64,000 nt of DNA from Pyramidobacter porci. GTDB taxonomy: Bacteria; Synergistota; Synergistia; Synergistales; Dethiosulfovibrionaceae. The notes below the pieces were generated by a model, which searched no databases, was not told the DNA's origin, and was given only the letters and a program-made list of their open reading frames with translations. The translations under genes were made by a program, and so were the position numbers. Of this stretch, positions 34,511-42,302 are shown piece after piece. The stretch covers positions 62,001 to 126,000 of the forward strand of contig NZ_VUNH01000003.1 in NCBI RefSeq assembly GCF_009695745.1, given 5' to 3'. The first letter of the stretch is position 1. Every line of letters starts with the position of its first letter.

Positions 34511-34710
34511 CATTGGCGGCGGCGTTGGCCGTGGGAATCCCCGCGCTCGCGACCGCTTTCGCCCAGGCCAGGATCGGCAGCGTAGCGGCCGGCAGCGTGG
34601 CGGAAAAACCGGAAACGGCCGGCACGATGATCATTCTCGAAGCGATCCCGGAAACGATGGTCATTCTCGGTTTCGTCGTGGCCATCATGTTGATCTTGCA
34701 GTTCGCCTAG
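34492..34710 (+). CDS. V/A-type ATPase subunit K (c-ring proteolipid), sodium-type signature
   Basis: A 72-residue two-helix proteolipid. Helix 1 carries Gln25, the loop reads EKPE (38-41), and helix 2 has the ion-binding Glu54 followed by Thr55 in AIPETMVIL. Gln in helix 1 with Glu-Thr/Ser in helix 2 is the Na+-binding signature of sodium-coupled c-rings (established for Ilyobacter-type rings), so Na+ is the likely ion. It is the single-hairpin form, not the duplicated NtpK form. The start is GTG at 34492, AGGAGG eight bases upstream, inside the end of subunit I. Confidence 0.9.
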   Translation: MEKGLVALAAALAVGIPALATAFAQARIGSVAAGSVAEKPETAGTMIILEAIPETMVILGFVVAIMLILQFA

Positions 34711-34720
34711 GAGTTTTCCG

Positions 34721-35293
34721 TTGACGGGCGAAGAGCTTCTGCCCCCGGCGTTTCTGCGCGCCATGGAGGCGGAACTTGCGGCGCGGCATGAGGCGATGCG
34801 GGAGTCTGCGGACGGCCGCGTCGGCGAGATGATCGCCGCTTGCCGCGACGAGGCGGCCGCGGCCGTGAAAAAACGCGCTGCCGCCTGTGAAGAGGCGCTG
34901 GAGCGCTTAAGCATGCGCCGTCGCCGCTTGCTGCGCGCGCTGGAGAATACTGTGCAGAAAGAGCTCGAAGCGCAGCATCTGCGGCGGCTCGAACGGGAGC
35001 TGCGGCAAAGGGTCGAACTTTTCCGAAGCAGCGAGAGCTATGGGGCGTTCCTGACAAGAATGGTGGAGCACTGCCGCCGCGCCGGTTTTTCCGACACAGG
35101 AACGTTCCAGGCGGCGGATCGCGAGGCCGGGCTGCTTCGCGCCGCCGGATTCTGCGTGGAAGAAAAAGATCCCGGGCGCTGGGGGGGCTTTATCCTGATC
35201 GAGGAGGGAGGCGCTCTCTTTGACTGTACTTTTCAGACCCGCTGGGAGCAATACTGCTGCGAACGTGTCGTCCACAGCCAGGGAAGAGCCTAA
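34721..35293 (+). CDS. V/A-type ATPase subunit E-like (peripheral stalk)
   Basis: A 190-residue protein with a long N-terminal charged helix (about 10-100, rich in Ala/Glu/Arg) and a small C-terminal alpha-beta domain, the layout of stalk subunit E. Position between K and C is canonical. Sequence is diverged. The TTG start at 34721 follows TAGGAG by seven bases. Its 3' end overlaps the start of the C-subunit gene by about 74 bases if that start is right. Confidence 0.75.
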   Translation: MTGEELLPPAFLRAMEAELAARHEAMRESADGRVGEMIAACRDEAAAAVKKRAAACEEALERLSMRRRRLLRALENTVQKELEAQHLRRLERELRQRVELFRSSESYGAFLTRMVEHCRRAGFSDTGTFQAADREAGLLRAAGFCVEEKDPGRWGGFILIEEGGALFDCTFQTRWEQYCCERVVHSQGRA

Positions 35294-36293
35294 TTACGAA
35301 TACGTTAACGGCCGTCTGCGCGCCCGCATGCGGGATTTTCTCCCGGCCCAGGTTTTCGCCGAACTTGCGTGTGCGGATTTGCAAGGCGTGGAACGATATT
35401 TGCTCAATACAGTTTACGGTCCGTTGTACCGCCGGGATTTTATGCTCTCGGACATGCCTTTGACGCTGAAGCTGGAGAGCCTGCTCTCCGCTTCCGCCCG
35501 ACAGCGTTTCGGCGAACTGAAAAGTTGGGGCAAAGGCACGGCGCGCTTGCTGACGTCGGTGCTTTCGATCCAGTCGGATCTGGAAAACGGCCAGCTCTTT
35601 TTGCGCGCGCTCCAATCGGGGCGGAACGATTACGAACCAGCTATGCCCGGTTGCGGTGAACTGAGCCCTGAATTCTGGCGACAGCTGGCCGGTGCCGGCG
35701 GCAACCGGGAGCAGATCGACGAACTGTGCCGCTACGATCCGACGGAACTGTCCAATGTGCTCAGCACGGCAGTGAAATTGCTTGACGAGTCGGGACGGCT
35801 CTGGGAGGCCGAGTGGTTCTACATGAAGAGCTCTTTCGACTGGGCCGGCGGCGTGCTGAAACGCTGTCGCGGCTCGAATGGAGCGGTCGTTTCGCAATGT
35901 CTCGGCTATCTGATCGACTTGTGGAATCTGCGCGTTTGGCTGAGTGTTCATTACGGTTCTGGCGCGCCGGTCGAAGCGGCTCATTTTCTCAAAGGCGGTT
36001 CGTTGCCGTTGGAGCGGCTGTTCTTCACCAAAAGTTACAAGGCGCTGCTGCGCGGCACGTTTTGGCGCTCCCGTGGGACGGACCCCGACGAACGTTCATT
36101 GTTCGAACTGGAGCGGCAGTATCTGCTCTGGCAGATGACGCTGCGCCGCGAAGACCCGCTTGGCGTGCAGGTGATCATCTCCTATCGGGCGCGCCTGTTC
36201 TGTGAGTGGCGCAACCTGATGACCATCGTTTCCGGACTGCAGAGCGGCTTGGACCGGGCGGCGCTGCAAAGCGTGCTGCTCATCGACCGTTAG
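35220..36293 (+). CDS. V/A-type ATPase subunit C-like (central stalk socket)
   Basis: A 357-residue helical protein like subunit C of A/V-ATPases (eukaryotic d), which sits on the c-ring and holds the rotor axle. EYVNGRLRARMRDFLP near 27-42 corresponds to the usual N-terminal Tyr-x-Asn-x-Arg motif. The start is uncertain: TTG at 35220 has GAGGGAGG upstream, while a GTG at 35265 gives a shorter N-terminus but no clear ribosome-binding site. Followed directly by the F-like gene. Confidence 0.78.
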   Translation: MTVLFRPAGSNTAANVSSTAREEPNYEYVNGRLRARMRDFLPAQVFAELACADLQGVERYLLNTVYGPLYRRDFMLSDMPLTLKLESLLSASARQRFGELKSWGKGTARLLTSVLSIQSDLENGQLFLRALQSGRNDYEPAMPGCGELSPEFWRQLAGAGGNREQIDELCRYDPTELSNVLSTAVKLLDESGRLWEAEWFYMKSSFDWAGGVLKRCRGSNGAVVSQCLGYLIDLWNLRVWLSVHYGSGAPVEAAHFLKGGSLPLERLFFTKSYKALLRGTFWRSRGTDPDERSLFELERQYLLWQMTLRREDPLGVQVIISYRARLFCEWRNLMTIVSGLQSGLDRAALQSVLLIDR

Positions 36294-36301
36294 GTGAAAA
36301 C

Positions 36302-36562
36302 ATGAAAAATCACGCGCTTTTGATCGGCTCGGCGTCGTTCCTGCGTTTTTGGTCAGTGCTGGGCTGCATGGAAAAAATTGTTCCCGCTCGATCCGGATTT
36401 CAGGAGCTGAAAGAAGCCGGACTCGCCTCCGGAGCGGAGGCTGTCTTGTACGAGGAAACGCTTGCGGAGAGCTTTTCCTTGTGGGAGAAAAAGTACTTTC
36501 AGGAGTCGGTCGCCCCTTACTGGATCCCTTTGCCTGCGGTGGAAGGAGGCGAGTTGAAATAG
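36302..36562 (+). CDS. Small V/A-ATPase subunit F-like protein
   Basis: An 86-residue protein starting MKNHALLIGSASFLRFWSVLG and ending in PAVEGGELK. Subunit F is a small Rossmann-like protein of about 100 residues that begins with a short strand and occupies the position between C and A; position and size fit, but sequence similarity is weak. ATG at 36302, nine bases after the C-subunit stop. Its TAG stop overlaps the proposed AUA start of the next gene. Confidence 0.6.
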   Translation: MKNHALLIGSASFLRFWSVLGCMEKIVPARSGFQELKEAGLASGAEAVLYEETLAESFSLWEKKYFQESVAPYWIPLPAVEGGELK

Positions 36563-37878
36563 ACGGACGTTTTGCGCCGGTTCAGTCGGTTTGTGCCGAA
36601 AGCGTTTGCATCGAAGCCGAATTTCCGGTCGTGCTGGGCGAATTCGCCTGCACCGAAGACAACTTGTGGTATGGGCAGGTGCAGAGTCATAACGGACGGA
36701 ACGTGCGCATCCTGCCGCTGGATCTTCCGGAAAAGATCCGTCCGGGCGAACTGCTGCGTCTGAGCGGCGAGACGCTGGAAGACCGCTTTGCCCGCACGGA
36801 ACCGGGCGTCGTGCTCGATCCGCTGGGACGATCGGTTATAAGAATCGGTGACGTGTCAATGGGCAATCTCGACTTTTTCGCGGCTCCGCAGGAGACGGAG
36901 GGCGGCAGTTTCTGGGGGCTGAAAACGTTGGGAGAGTTCATGAATCTGCACGATGGCGAGGGCGTGGTGCTACTCGGCACACCGCCGGGCGGATTTGCCT
37001 TGCTGTTCAGTCAGATCGCCGCGGCGCAGCGGGCGGATTTTCTGTATATTTTCTGCCAAGGCGGTTACCGCGAGCTGTATCGTTACTGCCGAGCCGTACA
37101 GATGGCCGGCAGTGCGGAAAGATGCGTGATCCTCTGGACGCCGCCGTGGAACGTGCCGGCGATGAAGACGCTGGTGCCGCGGGCGCTCACGTATCTGACG
37201 GGGCGTCCTCATGCTGCCCGGCGGCGTCTGGTCCTGATCGACGATCTGCATTATTGGTTGGAATCGGCGCGTGAATACGGCGAAAGCTCGGGCGAACTGC
37301 CGCTCCCCGACGGCTATCCTTATACGGCCCGGCGCCAGCTGGGCGAACTGCTGGATCTCAAATCGCTGCCCGATGAAGAGGGGCGTTCCACGTCGCTGCT
37401 TGTCGGCTGGCGCTATGAGGAAGGCTTTTCGCCTCTTGCTGAGCATCCTTATATGGGGCGTTTGCCGCGGTTCATGCGCACGGGCATTATCCTTGAGGAA
37501 TCGTCGGAATACCTTGTGCCGTCGAAAGATTCCTGGGGCGAACTGTCGCCGGCCGGACGCTGCTGGCGGCAGCTGTCCCGCCTGACCGGGGAATGCGACG
37601 AGGATCTTCGCCCCGCAGTGGAAGCGCTGACGGGGCTTTTCGGCTCGCTCTTTGTGGAGTATTCTCCGCTCAGCTTTGTGACGGCGCCTGAGAATCGCGT
37701 GCAGTGGAGCGATGCCGACGGAAAGACACTTCTAAAACTGGCCTCTCGCCCCGGTCCGGCGCTGCTGGCGTCGGTGCTGAAAATCCGCGCCGAACTGCAG
37801 CTGAACTTTCGCGAATGGCCCGACGTGCGCCGCCGCAGCTTTATCGACTGGCTGCGCGCGCAGGAGGGACGGCCATGA
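36559..37878 (+). CDS. Degenerate V/A-ATPase A-subunit-like protein without P-loop; candidate AUA start
   Basis: A 439-residue rotary-ATPase alpha/beta-family protein in the A position. An N-terminal barrel is recognisable (RPGELLRLSGETLEDRF near 72, then LDPLGR). The P-loop position reads GTPPGGFA (140-147) instead of GPFGSGKT, and the GERGNE catalytic Glu position reads CQGGYREL (166-173). A Walker-B-like LVLIDDLHYW (224-233) and the following DGYPYTARRQLGELL are kept. The large non-homologous insert of real A subunits (about 590 residues) is missing. No ATG, GTG or TTG lies at the right place: the best start is ATA at 36559, nine bases after AAGGAGG (36543-36549) and overlapping the previous TAG. 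The next in-frame GTG (36631) would remove a barrel strand. Confidence 0.75.
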   Translation: MDGRFAPVQSVCAESVCIEAEFPVVLGEFACTEDNLWYGQVQSHNGRNVRILPLDLPEKIRPGELLRLSGETLEDRFARTEPGVVLDPLGRSVIRIGDVSMGNLDFFAAPQETEGGSFWGLKTLGEFMNLHDGEGVVLLGTPPGGFALLFSQIAAAQRADFLYIFCQGGYRELYRYCRAVQMAGSAERCVILWTPPWNVPAMKTLVPRALTYLTGRPHAARRRLVLIDDLHYWLESAREYGESSGELPLPDGYPYTARRQLGELLDLKSLPDEEGRSTSLLVGWRYEEGFSPLAEHPYMGRLPRFMRTGIILEESSEYLVPSKDSWGELSPAGRCWRQLSRLTGECDEDLRPAVEALTGLFGSLFVEYSPLSFVTAPENRVQWSDADGKTLLKLASRPGPALLASVLKIRAELQLNFREWPDVRRRSFIDWLRAQEGRP

Positions 37879-39086
37879 AACTGCTTCGCCGCGGTTCGAA
37901 CAACGTCAGTTTTCTCTCTGCTTCGTCGCTTTGGGTCGAGCGTCTCGCCGGCGCGGCGCTGAACGATCTGGTGACGATCCAGGACGACTCGGGCGACAGC
38001 TTTGTGGGGCGCGTCGTCGAAGTCCAAAACGACCGCTGTCATGTGCGCATCTGCGACGGCGAACATTCTCTCTGCCGCGATTCGCTGCGGGTCTGGCTGG
38101 GCAGCAGCGAACTGGAACTGCCGGCCGAACCTCCGCTGGTCGTTTCGCGGCTAACGCGCCGCTCCGTCTTCAAAACGGGGATCGCGCCGGTGGACACGCT
38201 TTTCCCTTTGCAGCACGGCCATTCGATCTTTGTGGCTGGAGTGTCGTTTTATCGGTCGCTGGATTTCTTTTCCGCGCTGCTGCACGGCGCGCTTTCGGAT
38301 CGTCAGTGGCCGTGCCTGATCTCGCTCGACACCTCGAAAAACGAGGCGCGGGAGGTCCGCCGCATCTGGAACCATTACGGTCTGGAAGACGAGGGACTGT
38401 TCATTTCCGACAGCCGCGATCAGCTCTATCAGAGCATGACACCGCTGCGCCTGGGCTGGGAGGCGGCGATCGGGCGCGCCAATGAAGGGCGCGACGTGTT
38501 CATGATGGTGCTCGACCTCGAATCGTGGGCGCGTTTTTATCAGGAAGATCTGGCGCTGCGCGGCTATTACCGCAGCCGCGCCGGAGCGCTGAACGGCTTC
38601 AAAAACGCGCTGAGCACCCACATGCAGCTGTTGTACGGGCATAAAGGGCGCATCACCGTGGCGATGCTGCTTTCCGAGCGCAAGGTGGCCGGGCTGCCCT
38701 CGGAACTGCTGGCGCTGCGCGATCTTTTTGACGGCGTTCTGATCCTGCGCGGCGATGGCTCGCTGTCGCTGAACGGCTACACGCCGCAGCTTCCGCGGGG
38801 GATGGACCGTTCGGTCGAATACGCCCGTCTGCTGCGCCGCCAGTGCAAAGAGCTGAGAGCGGAATTGAAACGCCGGCGCATGGACGAATATCCGCTGGGC
38901 GATGAAGAGCGAGCGTTCGAACGCGCCCTGCATGAATTCATGAGCGACTTGGAGCCGCGCGCTGACGCTTCGCCGCAGCGCATCTGGCAGATCCTTGCCC
39001 TGATGCCGGAAAGCCGCATCGGACGCGTGCCGTTGTCGCTGCTGCGGGAGTACAGCCGCAACGACGTCGGGGAGGCGTCCCGATGA
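37875..39086 (+). CDS. Degenerate V/A-ATPase B-subunit-like protein
   Basis: A 403-residue member of the alpha/beta family in the B position (normal B is about 460). The block SVFKTGIAPVDTLFPLQHG near 95-113 matches the B/alpha segment before the nucleotide pocket (TGI-AID-L---RGQ), but the residues after it (HSIFVAGVSFYRS) contain no P-loop or pocket-like pattern. TSKNEAREVRRIWNHYG near 152 and ILRGDGSLSLNGYTPQLPR near 291 correspond to conserved B blocks. It starts in an ATGA overlap with the A-like gene, and its stop overlaps the D-like start. Real B subunits are non-catalytic; here both head proteins seem unable to bind ATP in the normal way. Confidence 0.75.
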   Translation: MKLLRRGSNNVSFLSASSLWVERLAGAALNDLVTIQDDSGDSFVGRVVEVQNDRCHVRICDGEHSLCRDSLRVWLGSSELELPAEPPLVVSRLTRRSVFKTGIAPVDTLFPLQHGHSIFVAGVSFYRSLDFFSALLHGALSDRQWPCLISLDTSKNEAREVRRIWNHYGLEDEGLFISDSRDQLYQSMTPLRLGWEAAIGRANEGRDVFMMVLDLESWARFYQEDLALRGYYRSRAGALNGFKNALSTHMQLLYGHKGRITVAMLLSERKVAGLPSELLALRDLFDGVLILRGDGSLSLNGYTPQLPRGMDRSVEYARLLRRQCKELRAELKRRRMDEYPLGDEERAFERALHEFMSDLEPRADASPQRIWQILALMPESRIGRVPLSLLREYSRNDVGEASR

Positions 39087-39649
39087 ACGGAACGGACGTC
39101 CGTTCTCTGCCGGAGAGGCTGCGCCAGCGCATCCATCGCCTGACCGTCAGCCGGGAACGTCTCGGCGCCCGGAGCCTCGAACGAAAACGGCGGTTGGACG
39201 AACTGACGGCGCGGACCGCTTACGCCCTGGCGATGCTGAACATTTACAGCGGGCCGCAAAGCGCCGAGCTGTTCCGGCTCAGTTTTTTGCCGATCGCCGT
39301 CGAATCGAGAAAGGAAATTCGTTCCGGCGTGGAGTGTCTGCAGTTTTACCGTGCGGACGCCATCGTGCGGCACGGCCTGCTGCCGCGCTACACGTCGCTG
39401 CTTACCTCGCCGCAGGCGGAGAGTGCCTCGCTTCAAGTCGAAGAACTGATCTGCGCGCTGTGGGACTACATCAACGGTATGATGGAGCTGCGCTCGGCGG
39501 ACCGTTTGATCCGCCGCCTGCGCCGTAGCCTGAAACAAGCGGAGCGGGAGAGCGGACAGACGGCGCGGTCTTTTGCGGCGCAGCGCGCCGCGCGTGAGCA
39601 TGCCTTCGAAACGGAACGGCATCGTCGGAAAGTGGTTGAAGACCGATGA
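39083..39649 (+). CDS. V/A-ATPase subunit D-like (central axle)
   Basis: A 188-residue, mainly helical protein with long N- and C-terminal coiled-coil arms, the shape of the rotor axle subunit D. The N-terminal RLRQRIHRLTVSRERLGARSLERKR region occupies the place of the usual L-x-L-K-x-x-L-x-x-A-x-x-G-x-x-L-L-K-x-K-R motif but is strongly diverged. It follows B by an ATGA overlap, as in canonical operons, and overlaps rlmH by another. Identification rests on order, size and helicity. Confidence 0.65.
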   Translation: MNGTDVRSLPERLRQRIHRLTVSRERLGARSLERKRRLDELTARTAYALAMLNIYSGPQSAELFRLSFLPIAVESRKEIRSGVECLQFYRADAIVRHGLLPRYTSLLTSPQAESASLQVEELICALWDYINGMMELRSADRLIRRLRRSLKQAERESGQTARSFAAQRAAREHAFETERHRRKVVEDR

Positions 39650-40116
39650 AAATTCGGGTGCTGACCATGGGACGTCCGCGCGAGCCGTTTATCGTCAAAG
39701 GGCTGGAACACTATCAGACGCGTTTGAAGCCGTTGCTGCCGGTGGAGTGGACTTTTCTGCCCGAACCGGGCAAGGGGAAAAATCTGACCGTCGAGCAGCG
39801 CAAAGAGCTGGAAGGGCAGGAGTTCCTCAAGCGCGTCGGTCGGGAGGACGTTCTTTTTCTGTTGGACGAGCGCGGCCGGCAGCTGGGCAGCGAGGAGTTT
39901 GCGGCTGAAATTTTCGAGCGGCTGGGCGGCGGCCGGGGCACATTGATTTTTTTGGTCGGCGGCCCCTACGGCACCTCGGCGGCGCTGCAGAAACGCGGAA
40001 ACGTGATAATATCTTTGTCGAAAATGACCTTCACGCACGAGATGGCGCTGCTGCTTCTCAGCGAGCAGATCTATCGCGCGGCCATGATCCACGAAGGCTC
40101 GAAATATCATCATTGA
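39646..40116 (+). CDS. rlmH: 23S rRNA (pseudouridine1915-N3)-methyltransferase
   Basis: A 156-residue SPOUT-family methyltransferase that modifies helix 69 of 23S rRNA. It shows the knot-forming motif FLVGGPYGTSAAL near 104-116 and the C-terminal LLLLSEQIYRAAMIHEGSKYHH, the family's signature end. The gene is tied to the D-like gene by an ATGA overlap although functionally unrelated. Confidence 0.93.
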   Translation: MKIRVLTMGRPREPFIVKGLEHYQTRLKPLLPVEWTFLPEPGKGKNLTVEQRKELEGQEFLKRVGREDVLFLLDERGRQLGSEEFAAEIFERLGGGRGTLIFLVGGPYGTSAALQKRGNVIISLSKMTFTHEMALLLLSEQIYRAAMIHEGSKYHH

Positions 40117-40145
40117 ATCGTATTTTGCGAAAGGATTGAAGAAAA

Positions 40146-40475
40146 ATGAATTTTGGCGGCAGAGGCGGTGTGGGCAACATGAACCAGATGCTCAAGCAGG
40201 CTCAGGCGATGCAGGCGAAGATGATGAAGGCGCAGGAAGAGCTGAAGGAGGCCCGCGTGGAGGGCAACGCCGGCGGCGGCATGGTCAGTGCCACGGTCAA
40301 CGGGCAGGGCGAACTGGTCGGCGTGAAGCTTTCCAAAGAAGTGGTCGATCCCGAAGACGTGGAGATGCTCGAAGACCTGATCCTCGCGGCGGTGTCCGAC
40401 GCGGCCAACAAAGCCCGGGAAATGATGGAACAGCGCATGGGCTTGCTGACCGGCGGCATGAAGCTGCCGTTTTAG
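40146..40475 (+). CDS. YbaB/EbfC nucleoid-associated protein
   Basis: A 109-residue DNA-binding protein with N-terminal Gly/Met-rich start (MNFGGRGGVGNMNQMLKQAQ), a helix and the central VSATVNGQGELVGVKLSKEVV strand block of the family. Found directly before recR in many bacteria, as here (10 bases between), where it is thought to act with recombination or nucleoid organisation. The upstream AAGGATTGAAGAAA gives the ribosome-binding site. Confidence 0.93.
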   Translation: MNFGGRGGVGNMNQMLKQAQAMQAKMMKAQEELKEARVEGNAGGGMVSATVNGQGELVGVKLSKEVVDPEDVEMLEDLILAAVSDAANKAREMMEQRMGLLTGGMKLPF

Positions 40476-40484
40476 TGACCGGCA

Positions 40485-41090
40485 ATGGCTCTGCCTGAAC
40501 CAATCGAACGCCTGATCTCGCTGCTGAAAAAGTTTCCTGGCGTGGGCGAAAAGAGCGCCCGGCGCATGGCCTTTTACGTGCTTCAGGAGGGCGAGAGCTT
40601 CGGCGCCGACTTGGCGCGTTCCGTCGGCGAGCTGAACCGGCGCCTGACGACCTGCGAGAAGTGCGGCAACCTGACCGAGACGCAACCCTGTCCCATCTGC
40701 GGCGACCCGCTGCGCGACCGGTCGCTGCTCTGCGTCACCGAGACCATCGAGGACCTTGTCAGCATCGAGCAGTCGGGGCTTTTCAACGGTCTGTACTTTG
40801 TGCTCGGCACGTCGCTTTCGCCGCTTGAAGACCGCGAATCGCTCCCCGAAGAGACGGTGCGCCTGCTGCGCAAACGCTTCGAGGAGTACCCTATCCGCGA
40901 GGCGATCATCGCCACGAATCCGCGCATCGAAGGCGACATGACCTTTTACGCGCTGCTGGACGCACTGCGGGACGTTCCCGTGAAAAAATCGCGCTTGGCG
41001 TACGGCCTGCCGGTCGGCGGCTCCATCGAGTTCGCCGACCGCGTCACGCTTCACGCGGCGCTGGAGAGCCGGCAAGAGGTCAGGGAGTAG
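40485..41090 (+). CDS. recR: Recombination protein RecR
   Basis: A 201-residue member of the RecFOR pathway. It carries the N-terminal helix-hairpin-helix (LLKKFPGVGEKSARRMA), a zinc finger (CEKCGNLTETQPCPIC near 57-72), a Toprim domain (LLCVTETIEDLVSIEQSG) and a Walker-B-like C-terminal segment. Length is typical. It sits behind ybaB and ends before a weak hairpin at about 41104-41127. Confidence 0.95.
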   Translation: MALPEPIERLISLLKKFPGVGEKSARRMAFYVLQEGESFGADLARSVGELNRRLTTCEKCGNLTETQPCPICGDPLRDRSLLCVTETIEDLVSIEQSGLFNGLYFVLGTSLSPLEDRESLPEETVRLLRKRFEEYPIREAIIATNPRIEGDMTFYALLDALRDVPVKKSRLAYGLPVGGSIEFADRVTLHAALESRQEVRE

Positions 41091-41156
41091 CCGGCGGAAT
41101 TTCGGGAGCGCTTTTCGGGCGCTCTCGTTTCGTTCAAAGGAGGTGGGAATCCAATC

Positions 41157-42302
41157 ATGACCGACGGACTGAAAAAAATCGTCAGGTACAGCTGCGGCGC
41201 TCTGCTCGGACTGCTGGGGGCCCTGGCCGGTTACCAGACGGGCGCGCCCGTTCTCAGGACGTATCTTCCGGATACGCTTCTTTTCCATGGACTGGCGATC
41301 GTTCTTTCCACTGCTGTTTTCGGCTTTATTGGCGTCCTTCTGGCGCCGTATTTCATGAAATTGCTTCACGACGTGGGGCTGCTTTTCGAACGCCAGCTGC
41401 GCAGTACGGCCTGGCCCGAGATCGTCGCCGCACTGACGGGCATGATCGTCGGGCTCGTGCTGGCCAACCTGCTGGTGTTGCCCTTTTCCGGCACGCCCTT
41501 CGGCCCGTACCTGACGGTACTGCTGAACGTGCTAATTGGCTTCGTCATGGCCTGGATCTTCGTGACTCGCCAGGCAGACATCCGCAGCGCCATGGCCTCG
41601 GTGAGGGAACGTCTCAGCCAGAAGCGGAAGGGCCGCGCCGGAAAAATTCAGACGGAAGAAGCCGAAGACCCCGAGCCGGCGGCCGATCCGGTGCCGCGCA
41701 AGATTCTCGACACCAGCGTGATCATCGACGGGCGCATCCTCGACATCGCGAAAACGGGGTTCCTTCAGGGCACTCTGATCCTGCCGTCGTTCGTTCTGCT
41801 CGAGTTGCAGACCGTGGCCGACTCGAAGGATCAGAACCGGCGCGCCCACGGCCGCATGGGACTGGACGTCGTCAAGGAGCTGCAGAAACTTCAGCAGGTG
41901 AAACTGGCGCTGACCGAGGCGTCGCTGGACGATTACCACACCGAATTCGTGGATTCGGCGGTGGTGTCCATGGCCAAAAAATTCGGCTGCGACGTGCTCA
42001 CGACCGACTACAACCTGAACAAGGTCGCACAGATCCAAAACGTGCGCGTGCTGAACGTCAACGATCTGGCCAACGCGATGAAGCCCACCCTGCTGCCCGG
42101 CGACGAGGTGACGGTGCGCCTGATCAAGGAAGGCAAGGATGCGCGTCAGGGGATCGGCTACCTCGACAACGGCACAATGCTCGTCGTCGAAGACGGCGGA
42201 CCCTTTATCGGCAAGACGGTGGAGGTGACGCTCTCGTCGCTGCTGCAAACCTCGGCCGGGCGCATGGTCTTCGGGCGCGTCAAACGCGAGGTGAAAAGTT
42301 GA
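41157..42302 (+). CDS. PIN-TRAM domain membrane protein (YacL-like)
   Basis: A 381-residue protein: four N-terminal membrane helices (about residues 10-140), then a PIN nuclease-like domain (about 180-300) starting ILDTSVIIDGRILDIAKTG with the expected Asp residues, and a C-terminal TRAM domain. This is the YacL architecture; the PIN part suggests RNase activity at the membrane, not established here. AAAGGAGGTGGG lies before the ATG. The stop overlaps the TTG of ispDF, matching the common neighbourhood of yacL and ispD. Confidence 0.9.
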   Translation: MTDGLKKIVRYSCGALLGLLGALAGYQTGAPVLRTYLPDTLLFHGLAIVLSTAVFGFIGVLLAPYFMKLLHDVGLLFERQLRSTAWPEIVAALTGMIVGLVLANLLVLPFSGTPFGPYLTVLLNVLIGFVMAWIFVTRQADIRSAMASVRERLSQKRKGRAGKIQTEEAEDPEPAADPVPRKILDTSVIIDGRILDIAKTGFLQGTLILPSFVLLELQTVADSKDQNRRAHGRMGLDVVKELQKLQQVKLALTEASLDDYHTEFVDSAVVSMAKKFGCDVLTTDYNLNKVAQIQNVRVLNVNDLANAMKPTLLPGDEVTVRLIKEGKDARQGIGYLDNGTMLVVEDGGPFIGKTVEVTLSSLLQTSAGRMVFGRVKREVKS

